A stretch of DNA of 64,000 nucleotides from Pseudomonadota bacterium (GTDB lineage Bacteria > Pseudomonadota > Alphaproteobacteria > Rhodospirillales > Magnetospirillaceae), in contig JAJYTF010000008.1 of assembly GCA_021793155.1 (NCBI GenBank), positions 1 to 64,000 on the forward strand, written 5' to 3'. The notes under the pieces were generated by a model, which worked only from the letters and a program-made list of their open reading frames with translations, was not told the origin of the DNA and ran no database searches. Numbering within the stretch: the first letter of the stretch is position 1; the number at the start of each line of letters is the position of its first letter. Position numbers and translations under genes: made by a program. Below, piece after piece: positions 17,557 through 25,637 of the stretch.

Positions 17557-19272
17557 TCAGCGGATCGAGCCGGAGACCAGTTCCTGCCGGTCGACGTCCA
17601 CCAGCCCCTTGTCGGTCAGCTTCAGATGAGGAATCACCGGCAGGGCCAGGAAGGCCAATTGCAGGAACGGTGAGGCGAACCGGCAGCCCAGGTCGTGCGC
17701 GGCGGCCTCCACCGCTTCCAGGTCGCGGTCCACTTCGTGGTAGCGGCGGGCGGACATCAGTCCGGCCACCGGCAAGGCCAATTCGGCCAGCACGCGGCCG
17801 TCCCGCACGGCAACGAAGCCGCCGCCAAGGGCAATCAGGCGGTTCACCGCCACTGCCATGTCGGCGTCATCCATTCCGAGGGCGGTGACGTTGTGGCTGT
17901 CATGCCCGACGCTGGAGGCCAGCGCTCCCCGGGACAGGTTGAAGCCGCGGACGAAGCCGCGGCCGACCGAGGCGACGCCATGGCGGCACAGCACGGCTGC
18001 CTTCTGCAGGTCCGCCATGGAGTCGGGCCGCCACTGGCCATCCCGGTGCGGGATCGGCAGGGTCAGGTATTCGGTGATCAGGCTGCCTTCGCTGACGCCG
18101 ATGACGGGCCCGGTCGTGCCTGCGGCTGGAATGGCGAAGACGGCCGAGTCGACAGCGGGCAGACGCACCGAGCCGAGGCCGGCCGGGGCCACCGGGTCGC
18201 CCTCGGCAAAACTGTCGGAACCCAGTGGCTTGCCGTTGGCCACGACGTCACTGACGCGGCATTCGTCGAGGTCGTCGAGAATTGCCAGGTCGGCCCGCCA
18301 GCCTGGGGCGACCAGGCCGCGGTCGTGCAGGCGGAAGGCGTTGGCCGCGCTCCATGAGGCGGCGCGGTAGGCGGCTAACGGCGGCACGCCCTGGGCGATG
18401 GCCAGGCGGACGGCGTGGTCGATATGGCCCTCGCGCAGAATGTCGCGGACCGAGCGGTCGTCGCTGCACAGGCCGATGAACGGCGAGGTCCTTTCGTTCA
18501 ACAGCGGGGCCAGCGCTCGCAGGTTCTTGGCGACACCGCCTTCGCGCAGCAGCACCACCATGCCTTTGACCAGCTTCTCGGCGGCCTCCGCCAAGCTGGT
18601 GGATTCATGGCAGGTGCGGATGCCGGCCGCCAGATAGCCGTCCAGCCGGCGACCGCGGAGCAGCGGCGCATGGCCGTCCAAATGGCCGCCGGCGAAGGCT
18701 TGCAGCTTGGCCAGCACCTCGGGGTCGCCCGCCAGCACTCCGGGGAAGTTCATCATCTCGGCCAGGCCGAGAACCGCGGGGTGTCCGCGGAGGGCCATCA
18801 GATCAGCGGCATCCAGCCGAGCGCCGGAGGTCTCCAGCCGGGTGGCCGGCACGCAGCTGGGCAGCATGACCTTCAGATCGAGCGGCAGGGCTTGCGAGCA
18901 GGCGAGGAAATAGTGGATCCCCCGGGCTCCCAGCACATTGGCGATCTCATGCGGGTCGCAGATGGCCGTGGTGGTGCCCCGCGGCAGGACGCAGCGGGCG
19001 AATTCCCAGGGTGTCAGCAGCGAACTTTCCACATGCAGATGGGCGTCGACGAAGCCGGGAACGACGATGCGGTTGCGGCAGTCCAGGGTAGCCGCACCCG
19101 GCAGGCCGGGGCCGACGGCGACGATGGTGTTGCCGCCGATCGCCACGTCGGCCGGGGCAAGATCGCCTGTCACCAGATTGAACACCCTGCCTCCGGCCAG
19201 CACCAGGTCCGGCATGCAGCGGCCGGCACCCTGTGCGATGCGCTGGCCCAATCCTTGGATGGAGGCCGCCAT
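17557..19272 (-). CDS. ade: Adenine deaminase
   Basis: A 571-residue amidohydrolase that deaminates adenine to hypoxanthine. It has metal ligands in VDAHLHVESS (about 76-85) and DPHEIANVLG, the SDDRSVRDILREGHIDHAVRLAI segment, and the C-terminal domain with VGHDSHNVTALG typical of Ade. Full length for the family. It is convergent with hpt. Confidence 0.92.
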   Translation of the reverse strand: MAASIQGLGQRIAQGAGRCMPDLVLAGGRVFNLVTGDLAPADVAIGGNTIVAVGPGLPGAATLDCRNRIVVPGFVDAHLHVESSLLTPWEFARCVLPRGTTTAICDPHEIANVLGARGIHYFLACSQALPLDLKVMLPSCVPATRLETSGARLDAADLMALRGHPAVLGLAEMMNFPGVLAGDPEVLAKLQAFAGGHLDGHAPLLRGRRLDGYLAAGIRTCHESTSLAEAAEKLVKGMVVLLREGGVAKNLRALAPLLNERTSPFIGLCSDDRSVRDILREGHIDHAVRLAIAQGVPPLAAYRAASWSAANAFRLHDRGLVAPGWRADLAILDDLDECRVSDVVANGKPLGSDSFAEGDPVAPAGLGSVRLPAVDSAVFAIPAAGTTGPVIGVSEGSLITEYLTLPIPHRDGQWRPDSMADLQKAAVLCRHGVASVGRGFVRGFNLSRGALASSVGHDSHNVTALGMDDADMAVAVNRLIALGGGFVAVRDGRVLAELALPVAGLMSARRYHEVDRDLEAVEAAAHDLGCRFASPFLQLAFLALPVIPHLKLTDKGLVDVDRQELVSGSIR

Positions 19273-19293
19273 GGCTCACCTCCGCGGTAGAGT

Positions 19294-22095
19294 TTATCCG
19301 GTATTGCGCAGGCCGGTAGCCAGGGCGTTGATCGAGCGCAACAGCGGCGTCAGCCAGCGACCGCGTTCATAGGCATCCGTATCGGGAGCCTCGCGATAGC
19401 GCCTGATGGTCACCACCTGGATATGGTTCAAAGGATCGAGATACGGCATCCGCCGCGCCAGCGACAGCGCCAGCCGCGGGTTGTCGGCCAGCAGGTCGTC
19501 GTGTTCGGACACCGTCAGCACCTGGTCGAGGGTGCAGCGGTACTCGTCGGCGACGCGCCGGAAGATCTCGTCGGCGACCTCGGGGTCGCGGCAGAGTTGG
19601 GCGTATTCCCGGGCGATGGACATGTCCGACTTGGCCAGTGACATCTCGCTGTTGGACAGCAGCGACTGGAAGAATGGCCACTCGCGGTACATGGTTTTCA
19701 GGGTTTCCAGGCGGTCGGGAGCATTGTCGTGCCAGGACTCGATGGCACTGCCGATGCCATACCAGCCGGGCAGCGTCTGGCGCGACTGCCCCCAGCCGAA
19801 GACCCAGGGAATGGCCCTGACCGAGTATTTCGAGCGGTCGGCCTTGCTGCGGTGCGAGGGGCGCGAGCCGATGTTCAGCAGGCCGATTTCGGAGACCGGG
19901 GTCGCTTCGTAGAAATAGTCGATGAAATGCGGCGTGTTGTCGGTCAGCGCCCGATAGGACGCCTCGCCCCGCTTTGCCAATTCTTCCATCACCGCCATGA
20001 ATTCGGGCCGGTCGGGCGTGCAAGCGACCAGCATGCAGCGCGCCGCCTTCAGCAGGCCGCTGGCCCCCATCGTCAGCTCGTAAACGGCGGTCTCGGCGTT
20101 GGAATATTTGGCCGACAGGACTTCGCCTTGTTCAGTGAATTTGATCTCGCCCGACAGGGTGCCGGGCGGCTGGGCCAGGATGGCGTCGTGGGTGGGACCG
20201 CCGCCGCGCCCCACCGTGCCGCCGCGGCCATGGAACAGCCGGCAGGACAGACCGCGCTGGCTGGTGGCCTGCACGATCAGCTTCTGTGCCTGGTAAAGGT
20301 TCCAGCTGGAGGCCAGGATTCCGCCGTCCTTGCAGGAATCGGAATAGCCCAGCATGACTTCCTGGACGTCGCCGCTGGCCGCCAGCAGCGCCCGATAGGC
20401 CGGCAGGTCGAGCAGGCTGTCGAGCACAGGCTTGACCCGCGACAGGTCGTCGATCGTCTCGAACAGCGGGCTGACCCGAATGTCGCAATACCACGTCCCA
20501 TCCTCGCGGCGGCCGCATAGCCCGGCGAAGCTGGCGAGGAACAGCACTTCCAGCACCTGGCTGGCCTGGTGCGCCATGGAAATCACATAGGCGCCTATGG
20601 CCCGCGGACTGATTTCGCGACGCATCTCGGCGATGGTGTGCATCACCTCGAGGACCTCGCGGGTGTCGAGGGACAGCTCGCGCGCGTAAAGCAGCGGTGT
20701 TCCGCCGTGGGACAGCAGATCGCCCAGCACCCGGCGGCGTGCCTCTTCGTCCAGCGCGGCATAGTCCGGCAGATTGGGAGCCAGGCGGAACAGCTCGGTC
20801 ACCGCCTCGGTATGGCGGCCGGAATCCTGCCGGATGTCTAGCTCGGCAAGGAAGAAGCCAAAGGTTTCGGCCAGCCTGATCACGTCCTTCAGCTCGGCCT
20901 CGGCCAGATTGCCGTCGCCATGGCTGTAGAGCGACGAGCGGATGACCAGAAGATCCGCCATGAAGCTCTCTTCGTTCGGATAGCCTCCATCAAGGCCTGG
21001 GTCGGCATGGCCGGCCACCAGGGCGTCGAGGCGGGCGAGCTGTTTCCCCAACCGGTGGTGCATCAGGTAGAGCTTGCGCCGGTAAGGCTCATGGCTGAAG
21101 CGGTTCGGGTTGTCAGCGAAGACTTCGGCGGCGATGTCGTCGTCGGCCGCCAGCGAATCGTCGAAGGCCGGGGAAGGGCGTACCAGCGTCGACGAATGGG
21201 TCAGCAACAGTTGCAGCTCGGCGATGTGGCGGCGGTAGACCTTCAGCACCTCGCGCGCCTGCAGGCGCACCGCCAGGCGGGTCATGTCGTGGGTGACGAA
21301 CGGGTTGCCGTCGCGGTCGCCGCCGATCCACGAGCCGAAGCGAAGGAATGGCGGCACCCGCAGATTGGCCGCATCGTCGCCGTAGAGATTGACCACGGCG
21401 CGCTCGAGATTGCGGTAGAGCGTGGGCACGGCATCGAACAAGGCCTCGCGGAAATAGAACAGTCCGTTCTTGATCTCGTCCTCTACCTGCGGCTTGTGGA
21501 CGCGGACCTCATCGGTCTTCCACAAGGTCTGGATCTGGTTGAGGATCTCCTGTTCGATGCGACGCCGCGACACGTGGCCGAGCGCCGGATTGTTGATCTG
21601 CCGGGCCAGGATGGCGAGCCGGCGCTGCGCTTCCAGCAGGGTGCGGCGCTTGGCCTCGGTCGGATGGGCGGTGAAGACCGGCTGGTAGAGCAGGCGGTCG
21701 AGCAGGTCCTGCAGCTGTGCGACGGTCATGCCCTGATCGCGGAGTTCCCTCAGGCTGTCGTCGAACGAGCCGTGCCACAGCCGCTCGCCGCGCTCGACAT
21801 GCTGGCGGCGCTCCTGATGCGCATGGTCGGCCTCGACGATGTTGGCCAGCAGGAAATAGGTGCTGAAGGCACGCACCACGTGGGTCAGGGTTTGCGGATC
21901 GAGTCGGCCGATGAGGCGCATCAGTTCGCGCCGTTTCGCCGGGTCCTCGTTCTGCCGCAACTCGATGAAGCCTTTGCGCAGGACTTCCACGGTATCCAGG
22001 ACCTGGTGCGGTTCCTGCTCGTGCAGCACGTTGCCGAGGAGATTGCCGAACAGCTTGACTTGGCTTCGCAGTTCCCGGTCGTCGTCGATGTGCAT
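19294..22095 (-). CDS. ppc: Phosphoenolpyruvate carboxylase
   Basis: A 933-residue enzyme that carboxylates PEP to oxaloacetate. The catalytic His is in FTAHPTEAKRRTL, with GWIGGDRDGNPFV, YSDSCKDGGILASSW, and the glycine loop GRGGTVGRGGGPTHDAI; the C-terminus ends LRNTG as in most bacterial enzymes. It lies 21 bases upstream of adenine deaminase on the same strand. It is anaplerotic, and would also serve a reductive TCA cycle together with the ATP-citrate lyase at 3.1-7.1 kb. Confidence 0.95.
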   Translation of the reverse strand: MHIDDDRELRSQVKLFGNLLGNVLHEQEPHQVLDTVEVLRKGFIELRQNEDPAKRRELMRLIGRLDPQTLTHVVRAFSTYFLLANIVEADHAHQERRQHVERGERLWHGSFDDSLRELRDQGMTVAQLQDLLDRLLYQPVFTAHPTEAKRRTLLEAQRRLAILARQINNPALGHVSRRRIEQEILNQIQTLWKTDEVRVHKPQVEDEIKNGLFYFREALFDAVPTLYRNLERAVVNLYGDDAANLRVPPFLRFGSWIGGDRDGNPFVTHDMTRLAVRLQAREVLKVYRRHIAELQLLLTHSSTLVRPSPAFDDSLAADDDIAAEVFADNPNRFSHEPYRRKLYLMHHRLGKQLARLDALVAGHADPGLDGGYPNEESFMADLLVIRSSLYSHGDGNLAEAELKDVIRLAETFGFFLAELDIRQDSGRHTEAVTELFRLAPNLPDYAALDEEARRRVLGDLLSHGGTPLLYARELSLDTREVLEVMHTIAEMRREISPRAIGAYVISMAHQASQVLEVLFLASFAGLCGRREDGTWYCDIRVSPLFETIDDLSRVKPVLDSLLDLPAYRALLAASGDVQEVMLGYSDSCKDGGILASSWNLYQAQKLIVQATSQRGLSCRLFHGRGGTVGRGGGPTHDAILAQPPGTLSGEIKFTEQGEVLSAKYSNAETAVYELTMGASGLLKAARCMLVACTPDRPEFMAVMEELAKRGEASYRALTDNTPHFIDYFYEATPVSEIGLLNIGSRPSHRSKADRSKYSVRAIPWVFGWGQSRQTLPGWYGIGSAIESWHDNAPDRLETLKTMYREWPFFQSLLSNSEMSLAKSDMSIAREYAQLCRDPEVADEIFRRVADEYRCTLDQVLTVSEHDDLLADNPRLALSLARRMPYLDPLNHIQVVTIRRYREAPDTDAYERGRWLTPLLRSINALATGLRNTG

Positions 22096-22302
22096 ACTTT
22101 ACTCCGCGTGGAATGCCCGAGAACGCAATTCAGAGGTACGTATCGGTATCTGTTAAGCAACCGTGCATAAAGCAAAGATATGTAAGAACTGCGATCCAGG
22201 GCAATCCCTGGTCTGAGCGCCAAACTTGCGTTGAAGCTCGAGCAGGGGTGTGATACCCCATTGAACCGCCGTCGAGGCGAATAAGTTCGAAGGAGTTTCG
22301 GC

Positions 22303-22605
22303 ATGCCGCAGCAGGTCCGCATCTACCGTCCGGCCAAGAACGCCATGCAGTCGGGGCGCGCCAACACCCGTCGCTGGATCCTTGAGTTCGAGCCGTCCGA
22401 CCGCAAGGAGCCCGATTCCCTGATGGGCTGGAACGGTTCGCGCGACACCCAAAGCCAGGTGCGGCTGCGTTTCGACACGCAGGAGCAGGCCATCGCCCAT
22501 GCCGAGCGCGAAGGCTATGTCTATGTCGTGATCGAGGACAAGCCGGCAAAGGCGCCGAGGCCGAAGAACTACGCCGATAATTTCCGCTTCGACCGGGTGG
22601 CTTGA
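22303..22605 (+). CDS. Complex I accessory subunit, NDUFS4-like (ETC complex I subunit)
   Basis: A 100-residue protein with the NDUFS4/18-kDa pattern: VRIYRPAKNAMQSGRANTRRW, LMGWNGSRDTQSQVRLRF, AIAHAEREGYVYVV, and KNYADNFRFDR. It binds the peripheral arm of NADH dehydrogenase. In bacteria it occurs in Alphaproteobacteria as a separate small gene, which supports the assignment of the window. GAAGGAG precedes the start. It is monocistronic and divergent from ppc. Confidence 0.92.
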   Translation: MPQQVRIYRPAKNAMQSGRANTRRWILEFEPSDRKEPDSLMGWNGSRDTQSQVRLRFDTQEQAIAHAEREGYVYVVIEDKPAKAPRPKNYADNFRFDRVA

Positions 22606-22776
22606 TCGGGCATCGAGGCTTTTGGTCATGGTGGACGCGCCCGCGTCTGCCGCGGCGCGGAAGCCGGCCTGCCGGGCTTTGCCGGCAAATGCTACCAGTC
22701 GCGCGCCAAGCGCGCAGGCTTGCCGTTGGTTCGGAACTGACGCCGTTGTTTCCGGACACACTTGTCCTGGTTGAAT

Positions 22777-22853
<77 letters not shown>

Positions 22854-22912
22854 ACGATTTCAATGGGTTATCGGTCAAAGGCATATCTTTGATCGTTGCT
22901 CGGGAGGCGTCT

Positions 22913-22982
22913 GGGTAACATCTCGGGTAACAAAATCCGGCCTTGGATGCGGGCGTTACCCCAATGTCGCGACTCGTTACCC
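22913..22982. repeat. Short GTTACCC repeats near the left end of the island
   Basis: GGGTAAC at 22913-22919 and 22925-22931, and the inverse GTTACCC at 22955-22961 and 22976-22982: two direct pairs facing each other, 60-130 bases from the attachment repeat. They could be arm-type integrase or excisionase sites of the element. Confidence 0.4.
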
Positions 22983-23009
22983 CGACGACTGGGGCGCCCC
23001 TGAACGGCG

Positions 23010-23180
23010 ATGACTGACGTCTCCGACATCCCCACCCGCGCCGACCTGCTGCTGAAGATGCGCGCCTTGCTGGCCGCGATCGAGCGGGAGGCTGCCAACC
23101 GCGGGGCAATGGAGGTGGTCGACTTGGCCAAGAAGGCCGATGAGGCGGCGCCTGAGATGCTGCGGCGAGGGCTGAGCTAG
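23010..23180 (+). CDS. Small unknown protein on the island
   Basis: A 56-residue frame beginning MTDVSDIPTRADLLLKMRALL. It is acidic and strongly helical, with no membrane segment. It ends 8 bases before the next gene, suggesting a two-gene unit. The ribosome site is weak. I do not recognise it; small helical proteins of this kind are frequent on prophages and islands. Confidence 0.45.
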   Translation: MTDVSDIPTRADLLLKMRALLAAIEREAANRGAMEVVDLAKKADEAAPEMLRRGLS

Positions 23181-23188
23181 GGGCGGTC

Positions 23189-23791
23189 ATGGATGACGGG
23201 ACTGCGAAAGGAGGCGGCTTGGATCCCGGAGCAGCACTATTGTTCGGTGCTTTGCTCGGTCTCGTAGTCGGTGCCTCATGGGGTGTCTCCAGGATCTGCA
23301 GCGACTTCAATGAGTGGCCAGGCTGGATTCAGGCAATTGGCTCCTTGATTGGCATAGCGACGGCAATTTATGTGCCGTGGCGACAGCGCCAACTTGAACG
23401 GGCCGACGAACTCAGGGACCGCCACCTCCAAGCTCAAGCGGTCGGAATCCTGGTGGTGCATGATTTACGCGTTCTCCAAGGGACTTTGGAGCGCGCCCTT
23501 CCGCAGAGAGCACTTGAACACCTCAGCGTTGGGCCGCCTCGTTCGCTGGAGGATAGCGTCGGCGAGTTTTGGAAAATGGGCGAGGTTGGGGGCTTGCTAA
23601 CGCTTCTCCTCGGGGTTCTGAGGGCCAACCGAGATTTGTTGGTTCCGCTGGAGGGTGCCCCACCTGGCATTGAATTCGACTATATGGAAGCGGTGAGGCT
23701 GTCGCAGGATCGGATCCGGTCCGCGATAGCTCTTTGTATCGAGGCTGTCAGGGGAATCGACGCAATGCTTGATGTTGGGGCACCAGAATAA
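23189..23791 (+). CDS. Unknown membrane protein on the island
   Basis: A 200-residue protein with two N-terminal membrane helices (about 12-34 and 47-64), then a cytoplasmic helical domain starting PWRQRQLERADELRDRHLQAQAVGILVVHDL. The lower GC content and codon use agree with island DNA. It resembles the two-helix plus coiled-coil layout of many prophage-encoded hypotheticals. The function is unknown. A stem-loop with a short T run follows at 23855-23887. Confidence 0.6.
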   Translation: MDDGTAKGGGLDPGAALLFGALLGLVVGASWGVSRICSDFNEWPGWIQAIGSLIGIATAIYVPWRQRQLERADELRDRHLQAQAVGILVVHDLRVLQGTLERALPQRALEHLSVGPPRSLEDSVGEFWKMGEVGGLLTLLLGVLRANRDLLVPLEGAPPGIEFDYMEAVRLSQDRIRSAIALCIEAVRGIDAMLDVGAPE

Positions 23792-23854
23792 GTGCATCGT
23801 TCCGGTACGGGCGATCTTGGATCTATTTCGATGCGGCCGATAGTTGGGAGGGAA

Positions 23855-23887
23855 AAGCCCCGCCATCGCTGACGGGGCTTGAGGTTT
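23855..23887 (+). terminator. Rho-independent terminator
   Basis: AAGCCCCG (23855-23862) pairs with CGGGGCTT (23873-23880), followed by GAGGTTTT. It ends the two-gene unit at 23010-23791. Confidence 0.65.
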
Positions 23888-24131
23888 TCCGCAGATCGGG
23901 CGAGCGGGTCACCTCTGGCGGCAGTGCTCCAACCACCATTCCGCCCGATGGAAGTGCCAACGGGCCAAGCGGAGATGCGGGCCGAGGACGCAACCCGCGA
24001 TAAGCCGGCTGACTGTGATGGAATGGGAAGGCGCGGCGATCGTCATGCCTGGCCCCTCCCTTTTGGTTGCATCCGCGCGGAGCGCTGCGGCATTAGTTAG
24101 CCCCTTGTGGGCTGGCTGATGCTGCACATCG

Positions 24132-24365
24132 GCCGTGGTTTCCCTACCGACTCCCCCATGGTAGGCTCCCGGGAGCGAGCGCGAGGTCTCCTACGAGGCC
24201 GTGGTTTCCCTACCGACTCCCCCATGGTAGGCTTGGTCATTGGTTGGCCTGTTCTTGCTTCTAGCCGTGGTTTCCCTACCGACTCCCCCATGGTAGGCTA
24301 TAATCTCGGCCGCCAAGTCGAGAACTTGGGCCGTGGTTTCCCTACCGACTCCCCCATGGTAGGCT
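24132..24365 (+). CRISPR. Type II-C CRISPR array: 4 identical 36-nt repeats, 3 spacers of 30 nt
   Basis: Repeats at 24132-24167, 24198-24233, 24264-24299 and 24330-24365, exactly 66 bases apart and identical to each other. Spacers are at 24168-24197, 24234-24263 and 24300-24329. The plus strand is the crRNA strand, because a near-perfect antirepeat lies on the plus strand at 28849-28871. Each repeat holds an inner stem (CCTACC...GGTAGG) and ends TGGTAGGCT, which fits an extended -10 element as used for repeat-internal promoters in some II-C arrays (inference). There is no degenerate terminal repeat, so the leader end cannot be told from repeat decay. Confidence 0.95.
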
Positions 24366-24389
24366 CCATCTGCGGGAACCCGTTGAAAA

Positions 24390-24431
24390 TCCTCTGATTT
24401 CCGCCTGTTTTGCCAGGCCGAAATCAGAGGA
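24390..24431. terminator. Long hairpin between array and cas2
   Basis: TCCTCTGATTTC (24390-24401) pairs perfectly with GAAATCAGAGGA (24420-24431), and the loop can pair further (GCCTG...CAGGC). The right arm contains the cas2 stop codon. It probably separates array transcription from the leftward cas genes; it could work in both directions. Confidence 0.55.
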
Positions 24432-24753
24432 GAACGAGTTGAGTGGCGCCGATCTTTTCATTTTTTTCCGCCTTGCCCAGCAGCAATCGCATCCGGGCGT
24501 ATTGTTTGTCCGTCACTTGCAGGGCCCGAATACTGCCGCTTGTTGGAAGGTTCTTGCACACGCGGGCGATATGCTTTTCGGCCGCGTCCTCGCCGCGGCA
24601 GACCCGAGCGTAGACTGACAACTGCAGCATCATATAGCCATCGTCCTTCAGGAAGTTCCGAAAACGGGTGGCGGCGCGACGCTCAGCCTTTGTTCCGACC
24701 GGCAGATCGAAGAGGACGAACAGCCACAAGACGCGCACCTCCGCCGATTTCAT
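24424..24753 (-). CDS. cas2: CRISPR-associated endonuclease Cas2
   Basis: A 109-residue ferredoxin-fold protein starting MKSAEVRVLWLFVLFDLP, with the conserved Asp in LFDLPVGTKAERRAATRFRNFL and the RVCRGEDAAEKH segment typical of type II Cas2. It forms the spacer integration complex with Cas1. Its ATG overlaps the cas1 stop by 4 bases. Confidence 0.93.
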   Translation of the reverse strand: MKSAEVRVLWLFVLFDLPVGTKAERRAATRFRNFLKDDGYMMLQLSVYARVCRGEDAAEKHIARVCKNLPTSGSIRALQVTDKQYARMRLLLGKAEKNEKIGATQLVLL

Positions 24754-25637
24754 GGGGGCAATGAGGGCAGGACCATGGCGGCGGCATCGTTGGCGGTGAT
24801 GGCGCGAACCAAGGTGGACGACGCCAATTCGGCAGCGGCCAAGAGAGTAGTCGTTTCGTCGTCCATGCGAGCATCGATCAGCAATGCACCGGCCATCGCG
24901 CGTCGGTCGCTCAGCGTCAGGTCGCCTTGGTTGTTGCCCTCAGTCTGGGCGCAGGCCAGCATGTCGATGAATGGGCGGAATGGTTCGAGCAGATCGTCGG
25001 CCAAATTGAAAGCGTTGCTGACGCTCGCATGATGCAAGCCGAAGGCGGGAAGCAATCCGTTGGCCACCAGTGCCCGGCCGATTGCGGAGCGTATGACGGC
25101 GTAGCCGTAGTTCAGAAGCTTGTTTCGACGGTCCGCTTCGTCTTCGCGACGAAACTGTTGAAATAGACATTGCCAATAATGGCGAGCGGCGCGGGCTTCA
25201 GTGTTGCCCGGGTCTCCCGATGCAACATGACGCGTCATCTCTGCCAGCGTGTTCGCTCCGTCGTGGCCCCGTGCAGCTAATACGGCTGCCTGATTAGCTA
25301 TCTTGCGGCGGACGATGGCTTGCCATGCGCGTTTCTTGAAAGGCTCTCCCATCGCCACTTGCCGCCAGGCGACATCTGCCTGCCGATGATGGCCATGAAA
25401 GGGAAGCATTGCGCCATTGGGAAGATGAGTTGCATCAGTGGATATGATTACGACCCCGCCTTCCATGCAGGCCGACAAAAGTGCTGCACTTAGCGTTGCC
25501 TGCGGCGTATCAAGAACGAGCCAAGCCAAGTCCTCGATGGGCAGTCTAACGGCGCCGTCGGCCTGTTCGACCACGATCTGCGCATCGGCCAGCGACAGTC
25601 GCGCGGCCTGACTCAGGTGCAGGCCGCGCCACGCCAT
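24750..25637 (-). CDS. cas1: CRISPR-associated integrase Cas1
   Basis: A 295-residue type II Cas1. The C-terminal domain has LLNYGYAVIRSAIGRALVANGL, GLHHASVSNAFNLADDLLEPFRP (metal-binding His and Asp) and an upstream Glu. Normal length. It starts 25 bases inside the 3' end of cas9 and overlaps cas2, so the three genes form one transcript. Confidence 0.94.
   Translation of the reverse strand: MAWRGLHLSQAARLSLADAQIVVEQADGAVRLPIEDLAWLVLDTPQATLSAALLSACMEGGVVIISTDATHLPNGAMLPFHGHHRQADVAWRQVAMGEPFKKRAWQAIVRRKIANQAAVLAARGHDGANTLAEMTRHVASGDPGNTEARAARHYWQCLFQQFRREDEADRRNKLLNYGYAVIRSAIGRALVANGLLPAFGLHHASVSNAFNLADDLLEPFRPFIDMLACAQTEGNNQGDLTLSDRRAMAGALLIDARMDDETTTLLAAAELASSTLVRAITANDAAAMVLPSLPP

Noticed and set aside
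24097-24397. Repetitive frames on both strands (RGFPTDSPMVG and MGESVGKPR repeats).
   Set aside because: They are translations of the CRISPR repeats, not proteins.
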